64,000 nt of DNA. Origin: Anolis sagrei. Lineage: Eukaryota; Chordata; Lepidosauria; Squamata; Anolidae. The notes beneath the pieces are model-generated. The model was not told the DNA's origin. It worked only from the letters and a program-made list of their open reading frames with translations, and did not search any database. Every line of letters starts with the position of its first letter. The first letter of the stretch is position 1. Below, piece by piece: positions 58,389 through 64,000 of this stretch. The position numbers were made by a program, and so were the translations under genes. The stretch spans positions 66,490,455 to 66,554,454 of the forward strand of contig NC_090034.1 of the NCBI RefSeq assembly GCF_037176765.1. Direction: 5' to 3'.

Positions 58389-60664
58389 TATTATGAGAAG
58401 AAAGGAAAGCTTAAAGAAGACAATGATGCTGGGGGAAATGGAAGGAAAAAGGAAGAGTGGCCGACCAAGGGCAAGATGATGGATGGTATCCTTGAAGTGA
58501 CTGGATTGGCCTTGAAGGAGCTGGGGGTGGTGGTGACGGCTGACAGGGAGCTCTGGCGTGGACTGGTCCATGAAGTCACGAGGAGTCGGAAATGACTGAA
58601 CAAATGAACAACAACAACAAATGCAAATTGTGTATATGTGTGTGCTTCTCTATATGCATATTTGTGTGTATGTATGTATGTATATGTGTGTACATGTGTA
58701 TATCTATATATGTATGTGTGCATGTGTATATGTGTATATATGTGTGTGCATGTGTATATGTATATATGTGTATATTTGTATGTGCTTGTGCATATATATG
58801 TGTGTGTGTGTGTATGAATGTGTGCCTATGTATATGATTGTATGTGTATATGTATTTATGGTGTATTTTTGGGGATTTTAAGTCTGTTCCGCTGGGGGGG
58901 TTGTGTGTTTTTAGGGGTGATGGGCACTTGTTGGACTGTTAGATGTATTGTGTTAAAATTTCGTGTCAATTGGACCAGTGTTTACTGAGTTATGTTTCTC
59001 CCACAAACGAACACTACATTTTTATATATAGAGATGTTGTAGAGTAGGGGTCCTCAAACTTTTTAAACAGAGGGCCAGGTCACAGTCCCTCAAACTGTTG
59101 GAGGGCCGGATTATAATTTGAAAAAAAATGAATTAATTCCTATGCACACTGCCCATATCTTACTTGTGGTGCAAAACCACTTAAAAACAATACAATAATT
59201 AAAATGAAGAACAATTTTAGCAAATATAAACTTATTAGTATTTCAATGGGAAGTCTGGGCCTTCTTTTGGCTGATGAGATAGGATTGTTGTTGTTGTGTG
59301 TGCTTTCAAGTCATTTCAGACTTAGGTTGACCTGAGCAAGGGCCGGGTAAATGACCTTGGAGGGCCTCATTCGGCCCCAAGGCCTTAGTTTGAGGACCCC
59401 TGTTGTAGAGAGTGAAAAGGGAAAACAATACGACCTTGCTAATCAGAAATTTGGGATATGACATTTGTTTATTGGTTGACTCATAAATTTATGGCAAAAG
59501 ATATTATACTTGTTCAGGCCATGGTGGTCGGGTTATGTATTCGTAAAATGTTCCTTGTTTTGTGTTCCGTTTACACTGTATGCTGCAAATGTATGTTAAT
59601 ATTGGGTTGTTGTAGATTTTTCGGGCTATATGATCACGTTCTAGAAGCGTTCTCTCCTGACGTTATGCCTGCATTTATGGCAAGCATCCTCAGAGATTGT
59701 GAGGTCCTTTGAGGATGCTTGCCATAGATGCAGGTGAAACGTCAGGAGAGCATGCTTCCAGAACATGGCCATATAGCCCGAAAAATCTACAACAACACAA
59801 TGATTCCAGCTATGTTACTATTTTTTTAATTAAAAACTCCCAAAATACTGGTACTCAAGGAAACTTGGAGTTTTGACCATAACCCCCAGAATCCACCAGC
59901 TAGAATGGTTAGACCAGTGGTTCTCAACCTGTGGGTCCCCAGATGTTTTGGCCTTCAACTCCCAGAAATCCTAACAGCTGGTAAACTGGCTGGGATTTCT
60001 GGGAGTTGTAGGCCCAAACACCTGGGGACCCACAGGTTGAGAACCACTGGGTTAGAATGAAACGTTAATGGCCAGAATCCAGCGACATATGCAGGCATAA
60101 ACTGTGCTAATCATACAGAATGAGTCTTTTGGTTAAGCGGAACAGACATATCAAGTTAAAAGAGCTAGAAGCAGTGTTCCATTTGGGAAACTATGCCAGA
60201 CATACAATAATGCACCTAGGTAATGTGTACACGCACATGTGTATGCAAACTGGATCATAGAATCATGCTGGAGGAGCAAGACATTCTTAGAGAGAACATA
60301 TTACTCAAGTCTGCAAAACATATACCCACAAATGTGGAGGTCTAACTGTACACTGGTATCTAATATTGCCAACATCTAACACAGTGTAACTCCAGCAAGA
60401 GATATCTATACCATGCTGAGACAATGCAGGATCTCAGCTTTCAGCTTCTGACCCTCATGCTCTCAATACTCACCACTCTCCATTTCTTCCCCTCCAGCTC
60501 CAGCATCGGGGGCTCCTTCCTTACAGGAGGCTTCTGGAAGGTGTTCCGATCACCTGCAGGCTTTGGGGCTGTGAAGGGCTTTGGTCCCGTCCTTATTGCC
60601 CCACCTTGGTTCTTCAGCGTGGGGTTCTTGTGGGTCTTCATGTCATCGGACACGTGCTTTAGAC
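49002..60664 (-). CDS. CAP1: CAP1, cyclase-associated protein 1, C-terminal five exons (partial)
   Basis: CAP1 is a cytoplasmic actin regulator: it recycles cofilin-bound ADP-actin and speeds nucleotide exchange. The window holds about 208 C-terminal residues of a protein of roughly 475. In order: end of the WH2 actin-binding segment ([18 protein letters not shown]), a Pro/Lys-rich linker, then the CARP beta-helix domain from KKW RVENHEN to the terminal [11 protein letters not shown]. Five exons, all GT-AG, with compatible phases. N-terminal oligomerisation, HFD and polyproline parts lie beyond 64000. CAP1 rather than CAP2 is preferred from the close match to CAP1 and from convergence with PPT1, as in human. 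Confidence 0.95.
49160..49690 (+). mobile_element. L2-type LINE 3' part
   Basis: Frames encode [30 protein letters not shown], and at 49380-49530 [32 protein letters not shown], the L2 C-terminus. Ends with a UTR and (GTGAA)n-like tail. Antisense to CAP1, 75 bp from its last exon. Confidence 0.85.
49824..49950. mobile_element. Small palindromic hAT-type MITE, variant
   Basis: CAGGCCTACACAACCTGTGC ... reversed partner GGCCACAGGCTGAAGAGGTCCTG; centre TTCCACTG / TTCTGGGAGTTGGAGTCC. Related to 61186-61323 and more loosely to 50477-50611. Confidence 0.55.
50075..50370 (-). mobile_element. L2-type LINE 3' end
   Basis: (AAAT)n, then reversed CTTTATACCCCGCCACCATC, GGAGCGGCTTACATGAGGCC AAGCCC and an AT-rich UTR. 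Close to 51375-51625. Confidence 0.7.
50477..50611. mobile_element. Small palindromic hAT-type MITE
   Basis: CAGTGGTTCTCAACCTGTGG to CACAGGCTGAGAACCACTG. Whole element is an imperfect hairpin with the fold point in CCAGTTTACCAGCTG. Flanks TCATAGAG/CCCTAGAG match only at 5 of 8 positions. Sister of 59915-60049. Confidence 0.8.
50654..50925 (+). mobile_element. tRNA-derived SINE family C, 5'-truncated
   Basis: TAAATTAACTAATTTATGAG, GCAGATGGACGATGAAAGCG, GTGTACACTGTAATCCGCCC, tail AAAAGCTGTAAATAAATAAA. Confidence 0.85.
51375..51625 (-). mobile_element. L2-type LINE 3' end with (AAT)n tail
   Basis: (AAT)n at 51375-51412, reversed TACTTTATTTATACCCCGCT, GTGCGGCTTACATGAGGCCA. Lies about 110 bp from a CAP1 exon. 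Confidence 0.7.
51740..51883 (-). CDS. CAP1: CAP1 exon, penultimate coding
   Basis: Acceptor GCTTCCCAG, donor TTT|GTAAGT. Encodes [40 protein letters not shown] and IPTESGDF (48 residues) of the CARP beta-helix. Phase 0 at both ends. Confidence 0.97.
52065..52780 (-). mobile_element. CR1 LINE 3' part, diverged
   Basis: Reversed: tail ATCATAGAATCCTAGAGCTG at 52065. Then, on the - strand, broken frames encode [20 protein letters not shown] and the SALVRPHLE-type region. More diverged than the other three long CR1 copies. In the CAP1 intron, same strand as CAP1. Confidence 0.85.
52884..53035. repeat. Penelope-like pseudo-LTR piece with inverted ends
   Basis: Left ACTGGGTAGGTTTTTTTGGG CTATATGGCC, right AAAAAACCTACAACAACCCA GTG, with GACGTTTCGCCTGCATCTAT between. 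The ends are inverted relative to each other; family as at 59607-59797. Confidence 0.6.
53460..53542 (-). CDS. CAP1: CAP1 exon
   Basis: Acceptor TTCTGTTAG preceded by a T-rich stretch, donor CAG|GTAACA. Encodes (D)[27 protein letters not shown] of the CARP domain. 83 nt. Confidence 0.97.
53838..55059 (+). mobile_element. Tc1/mariner-type transposon with apparent DD41D spacing, degenerate
   Basis: 1222 bp between TA dinucleotides (53836-53837, 55060-55061). Inverted repeats CAGTGTGCGGCAGCATAACT and, right end reversed, CAGGGTGCAGCAGCATAACT, both followed by TCCTTTTTT. Transposase remnants: start at 53958 ([20 protein letters not shown]), helix-turn-helix part 54014-54290, [20 protein letters not shown], then 54592-54957 with [14 protein letters not shown] and [15 protein letters not shown] count 41 residues between the second and third catalytic Asp. 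The first Asp region ([15 protein letters not shown]) seems shortened, and frame shifts near 54000 and 54470 and a stop after 54560 break it. Antisense to CAP1. Confidence 0.85.
55062..55447. other. CAP1 intron, no recognised feature
   Basis: Unique-looking intron sequence between the transposon and a SINE. Confidence 0.4.
55450..55688 (+). mobile_element. tRNA-derived SINE, family B
   Basis: CTGGAGCTCCTGATGGTGCA, shortened head, GGTTCGAATCTG, body CCAATTCTCTCACACCAGAA, tail CTCTTGACACACACTCAAAAA. Ends about 28 bp from a CAP1 exon. Confidence 0.85.
55717..55840 (-). CDS. CAP1: CAP1 exon
   Basis: Acceptor is a run of C followed by TTTTAG; donor CTGG|GTAGGT. Encodes [41 protein letters not shown] and the first base of Asp. 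Start of the CARP beta-helix. 124 nt. Confidence 0.97.
56038..57175 (+). mobile_element. Non-LTR LINE 3' part with zinc-finger-like tail, split by an L2 end
   Basis: 56038-56096 matches 8535-8580. After the insert, 56300-57170 encodes [60 protein letters not shown], then [20 protein letters not shown] and a C-terminal [18 protein letters not shown], a CxxC..H-type motif. Ends (GTAA)n. Frames shift near 56617. Clade uncertain (Vingi/RTE-like). Confidence 0.8.
56097..56300 (+). mobile_element. L2-type 3' end inserted in the LINE
   Basis: GTGCTCTGCCCTGAGTCCTC..GAATATAAATG and (AAAT)n interrupt the LINE between AGCCAATCC and the resumed CCCTCTCCAATGCCAG. AATCC on both sides may be the target duplication. 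Confidence 0.7.
57370..58232 (+). mobile_element. L1 LINE ORF2 C-terminus
   Basis: 57455-57615 reads [33 protein letters not shown]. 57860-58135 reads CWRCG-like [20 protein letters not shown] in one frame and [20 protein letters not shown] with [12 protein letters not shown] in another. C..C......HIWW.C...K..W is the L1 C-terminal signature. Broken, truncated at the Helitron. Confidence 0.75.
58234..59032 (-). mobile_element. Helitron with TATG repeats and a BovB tail inside
   Basis: Reversed: CTAG at 58234-58237, GCCACAGCAACGTGTGGC on the - strand at 58264-58247, 5' end TCTATATATAAAAATGTAGT at 59032. Inside are (TG)n and (TA)n (58324-58386), a BovB 3' end (58387-58622) and a long TATG/TG region (58630-58860). 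Confidence 0.82.
58387..58622 (+). mobile_element. BovB 3' end
   Basis: Encodes [25 protein letters not shown] in one frame and [35 protein letters not shown] in another. Ends GAGTCGGAAATGACTGAACA AATGAACAACAACAAC. Close to 14810-15003. Confidence 0.88.
59045..59402 (+). mobile_element. hAT element family T, complete short copy
   Basis: Ends TAGGGGTCCTCAAACTTTTT and CCTTAGTTTGAGGACCCCTG, perfect 8-bp duplication TTGTAGAG (59037-59044 and 59403-59410). 358 bp, non-autonomous. Split sister at 41176-44270. Confidence 0.92.
59607..59797. repeat. Near-perfect inverted pair of Penelope-like terminal pieces
   Basis: Arms of about 80-90 bp: TTGTTGTAGATTTTTCGGGC ... reversed partner GCCCGAAAAATCTACAACAA, with GCATCCTCAGAGATTGTGAGG / CCTTTGAGGATGC at the fold. 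Would form a long hairpin. Confidence 0.7.
59915..60049. mobile_element. Small palindromic hAT-type MITE
   Basis: CAGTGGTTCTCAACCTGTGG to CACAGGTTGAGAACCACTG; flanks GGTTAGAC/GGTTAGAA match at 7 of 8. The arms are near-perfect complements over about 60 bp. Confidence 0.88.
60474..60664 (-). CDS. CAP1: CAP1 exon (WH2 end, linker, start of CARP)
   Basis: Acceptor TTTCCCTCCTAG, donor GTG|GTGAGT. Encodes (G)[67 protein letters not shown] begins the second half of the WH2 motif. The linker (TGPKPF to PPVRK) is the least conserved part. The open frame seen on the + strand here is only its shadow. 191 nt. Confidence 0.96.
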
Positions 60665-61185
60665 CTAGGAGGGAAACAGGCCATTAACTTTCCTCTTGAA
60701 TATGCCACAAAGCTGCAGGAACTAGCAATTGTTTCAAATTCAGTCCCTTGAAACTGAAGTTTCGTTCTCATGCTCTAGTTGCACTGCAATGTAGTTCCTT
60801 CCTATGTCATTCAGGGAGCATGAGAAGTTTTAGATCAGTTAAAAAAAGTAATACAATGCAATAGTATGCAAGACAAGGTTGACTATTTCACTACCAATGC
60901 TTTACTTTGCTCCAAATCAAGCAGTCACTGAATTTCAAAGAACCATTAAATATGCCAGAACATTTGCCAACGTCAGCTTTGAAATCTAACAGTAGTGGCC
61001 ATTTGCTACTACTTACATTAGAATACACATCTCCCTACAGATAATCATATTACCTATACACAATTCTGTGCAGTTTTTTAACTGAAGCTAACAATGAGCT
61101 GCACTCGACTTCACTTTCTTAGCAAAATCATGGACTTTTGAGCACAAATCTTTACATCGGGTTACTTTACTCTTCATCTTAGATC
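60665..61185. other. CAP1 intron, no recognised feature
   Basis: Unique-looking sequence upstream of the CAP1 exon. Confidence 0.4.
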
Positions 61186-61323
61186 AGGCCACACAACCTG
61201 TGGTCCTCCGGATGTTTTGGCCTCCAACTCTCAGAACTCCTGGCCAGCCTGCCCAATGGTCAGGAATTCTGGAAGCCGAAGTCCAAAACACCTGGAGGGG
61301 GAGTACTAGTTGTGCAGGCCTGT
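61186..61323. mobile_element. Small palindromic hAT-type MITE, variant
   Basis: CAGGCCACACAACCTGTGGT ... AGTACTAGTTGTGCAGGCCTG inverted ends, centre CTCCTGGCCAGCC. Related to 49824-49950. Confidence 0.65.
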
Positions 61324-61410
61324 TCTAAATGCTGCTCCTCTCACGCAAGAGTCCCCCTTCAAACTCCATAGAATCCAGTGTGACCCCAGCAGTTCCGTAT
61401 TTCCTCCCTG

Positions 61411-61545
61411 AATCATAGAATCATAGAGTTGGAAGAGACCTCATGGGCAATCCAGTCCAACCCCCTGCCAAGAAGCAGGAATATTGCATTCAAAGCACCC
61501 CCGACAGATGGCCATCCAGCCTCTGTTTAAAAGTCTCCAAAGAAT
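61411..61545 (-). mobile_element. CR1 3' tail
   Basis: GAATCATAGAATCATAGAGT at 61411, then GAAGCAGGAATATTGCATTC and GATGGCCATCCAGCCTCTGT. It stops at the start of hAT sequence at 61546. Confidence 0.88.
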
Positions 61546-62130
61546 CATAATGTAAATATCTAATATGCAGGATGTATTTTCATTTACTGGATCAAATTTG
61601 GCACAAATATCCGATGTGCCCATATTTGAATACTGATGGGGTTGGGGGGATTGATTTTGTCATTTGGGAGTTGTAGTTACTGGGATTTATAGTTCACTTA
61701 CAATCAAAGAGCATTCTGAACTCCACTAAGAATGGAATTGAACCAAACTTGGCACACGGAAATCCCATGACCAACAGAAAATTACTGGAAGGGTTTGATG
61801 GGCATTGACCTTTAGTTTTGGAGTTGTAGTTCACCTACATCAAGGACTCAAACAATGATTGATTTGGACCAAACTTGGCACAGATACTCAATATGCCCAA
61901 ATGTGAACACTGGTGGAGTTTGGGGAAAATAGACCTTGTCATTTGGAGTTGTGGTTTTTGGGATTTATAGTTCACCTATAATTAAAGAGCATTCTGAATC
62001 CCACCAATGATAGAATTGGTACAAACTTCCCATACAGAACCCCCATGACCAACAGGAAATACTGTGTTTTCTGATGGTCCTTGGCGACCCCTCTGACACC
62101 CCCTTGTGACCCCCAGGTTGAGAAACACTG
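61546..62130 (+). mobile_element. hAT element with shared body, 5'-truncated
   Basis: Picks up at AATCATAATGTAAATATCTA (about 120 bp inside the family 5' end), runs through the shared body, ends CCAGGTTGAGAAACACTG at 62130. Confidence 0.8.
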
Positions 62131-62770
62131 CACTAAAGTGTCCAGCTTTATTCTGGTCTCTCAAACAGGATGAGGGTATGGGAGCTTTTGGGTTTTTTCT
62201 GAATCCTGACGAAGAGAACTCTTTGGCCTCAATCCTTCCTTCTTATAGCATCAGCTATTCCTCCTTGGAAATTCCCCTCAGAAGATCTTCAGAATGTGTG
62301 GGATTGTCCCAATGAGCAAAGACTGGGAACAGGGAAACCGGGGTTCAAAGACCATTTGCCATTGTTGCTAAGCTCACCTCCCAAGTCGCTCTCAGCTTCT
62401 GGTATGCCACAGAGCTCTTGCATGAATAGAATGCGACTGCAAGTTCTCTCTAATTATGCCTTTGGTTTGATGTAGAACCAAGTACAATTGAAACACAAAA
62501 GTCAAGCTGTCTCACGAAGCAAAGACTGGCTCCCGCCCCTTCACCTGCTGCTAAACCAGGCAGGCAGCCAGCAAGAAGGCGATGATGGAGTGGGAAAGAT
62601 CGCTACATTTTAAGGATCAAATCCGGTTGCATTGGAAACAAGACATTCCTGTAATATAACTGTCTCCCCTCTTTGGCAAGAAACAGAAATTGTGCTCCAA
62701 ATGGCACATTACAGCTCGTAAGTCCTTTATCAACCCTGCTATGGATGCTGTGCAATACAAGCCAATAGAT
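62131..62770. other. CAP1 intron, no recognised feature
   Basis: No repeat shared in the window. I looked for the next upstream CAP1 exon (polyproline/WH2 start) and did not find it. Confidence 0.4.
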
Positions 62771-63563
62771 CAGTGGTTCTCAACCTTCCTAATGCTGCGA
62801 CCCCTTAATACTCATGTTCCTCATGTTGCGGTGACCCCAAACCATAAAATTATTTTCATTTCTACTTCATAAGTGTAATTTTGTTACTCTTATGAATCAT
62901 CATGTAAATATATTGTCGAAGGCTTTCATGGCCGGAATCACTGGGTTGTTGTAGGTTTTTTTGGGCTACATGGCCATGTTCTAAAGGCATTCTCTCCTGA
63001 CATTTCACCTGCATCTATGGCAAGCATCCTCAGAGGTAGTGAGGTCTGTTGGAACTAAGAAAACGGGTTTATATATCTGTGGAATGACCAGGGTGGGACA
63101 AATATGTAAATATCTGATATGCAGGATGTATTATCAGTCACTGGACCAAATTTGACACAAATATTCGATACACTAAAATTTGAATACTGGTGGGGTTTGG
63201 GGGGGGGGGGTTCATTTTGTCATTTGTAGTTCCTGGGATTTATAATTCTCCTACAATCAAAGAGCATTCTGAACTCCACCAACAATGGAACTGAATTAAA
63301 CTTGGCACATAGAACTCCCATGACTAACAGAAAACACTGAAAGGGTTTGGTGGGCATTGACCTTGATTTTTGGAGTTATAGTTCACCTACCTCCAGAGAG
63401 CACCGTGGAGTCAAACAATGATGGATGTGGACCAAACTTGGCCTGAATACTCAATATGCCCAAATATGAACACTGGTAGAGTTTGGGGGAAAATAGACCT
63501 TGACATTTGGGAGTTGTAGTTACTGGGATTTATTGTTCACCTACAATCAAAAAGCATTCTGAA
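62771..63563 (+). mobile_element. hAT element with URR1-like 5' end, 3'-truncated, Penelope-like insert
   Basis: Starts CAGTGGTTCTCAACCTTCCT. Split at 62912-63103 by a Penelope-like piece, then shared body to about 63563 where it stops before the 3' inverted repeat. Confidence 0.82.
62912..63103 (+). mobile_element. Penelope-like terminal piece with target duplication
   Basis: ATTGTCGAAGGCTTTCATGG to CAGGGTGGGACAAAT, flanked by a perfect 10-bp duplication ATGTAAATAT (62902-62911 and 63104-63113). This gives the clean boundaries of the terminal piece seen elsewhere in the window. Confidence 0.75.
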
Positions 63564-64000
63564 CATGGGTTTTGTAATCCCCCCAAACATTGGGGTGTTT
63601 GGGCATTTTAATATACCTTTTTTGTTTATATATTGTCCTATTTCCAAAGGCTATAAATGCAGATAGGAACTTACAACAGAGAATGTAAGTAGTCAAGTGT
63701 GTGCATCAATAACCTTTTCAAAACTATGTCAATTTGGGATTTTTGTATATCTATTGTCTGTATGTTGCTTTATTTCTTATTTAGTGAATTCAAGCTTTAT
63801 AGATAAGAATAACACCCGAAGAAGATATTACGAAACAAGGGAAACAACCCGGGAGACTTTGTTGTGTTACTGTTCCTGACATTATATATTGATGAAGAAC
63901 CTTCTACAACATAGAAATTGTTATCTTGGAAGCTGAAATCTCATTATATTGCATTTAACAATATTTGAGTTATTATTTCTGATGTAATGTACTTATGAAG
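63564..64000. other. No recognised feature
   Basis: AT-rich sequence to the window edge, no exon or repeat recognised. Confidence 0.4.

Noticed and set aside
58255-58881. Cys/Tyr/Val-rich open frames resembling a cysteine-rich peptide
   Set aside because: Pure (TG)n/(TATG)n translation.
60424-60687. 87-residue open frame on the + strand
   Set aside because: Shadow of the CAP1 exon on the - strand, which has splice sites and family match.
62340-62580. Possible further CAP1 exon on the - strand
   Set aside because: A donor-like sequence exists near 62380 but the upstream frame does not match the CAP1 polyproline/WH2 region.

Overview
The window is vertebrate nuclear DNA from a squamate reptile, most likely a lizard. 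Two protein genes are spread over many small exons, and nearly everything else is transposable elements. The mix points to squamates: CR1, L2, BovB and L1 LINEs, a Penelope-like element, three families of tRNA-derived SINEs with BovB-like or L2-like 3' ends, Helitrons, mariner-type transposons and several hAT families. Species is not determinable by reading.

Host genes. PPT1 (palmitoyl-protein thioesterase 1, lysosomal) is complete on the + strand, with nine coding exons from 11379 to 44846. They encode 302 residues with a signal peptide, the Ser-Asp-His triad (S111, D229, H285) and all six disulphide cysteines. The promoter carries a palindromic CLEAR/E-box 48 bp before the ATG. CAP1 (cyclase-associated protein 1) lies on the - strand. 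Its last five coding exons (60664 down to 49002) are here and its 5' part lies beyond the right edge. The two genes converge tail to tail, as at the human CAP1-PPT1 locus.

Layout. 1-11.1 kb: intergenic, made of a possible old LTR, Helitron/hAT fragments, a mariner, a LINE tail and a 2.1 kb CR1. 11.3-44.8 kb: PPT1, whose introns hold most of the transposons, many nested two or three deep. 44.8-45.8 kb: PPT1 3' UTR. 46.2-46.9 kb: an inverted-repeat DNA element. 47.6-49.0 kb: CAP1 3' UTR. 49.0-60.7 kb: CAP1 exons and introns, holding a Tc1/mariner-type transposon with apparent DD41D spacing, CR1, L1, two LINE pieces and small hAT elements. 60.7-64 kb: CAP1 intron with further hAT copies.

Main observations. 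(1) A 793-bp hAT element sits six bases into PPT1 intron 3, and its 8-bp target duplication is the splice donor itself (CT|GTAAGT), so the insertion re-created the donor it hit. (2) One body sequence of about 500 bp is shared by hAT elements, whose 5' end looks like rodent URR1, and by Helitrons with a 3' hairpin and CTAG end: a cross-superfamily chimera. (3) The CAP1-intron transposon is a candidate for horizontal transfer. (4) Lizard PPT1 lacks two of the three human N-glycosylation sequons and has a different one. No tRNA or rRNA gene, CRISPR array or bacterial-type operon was seen.
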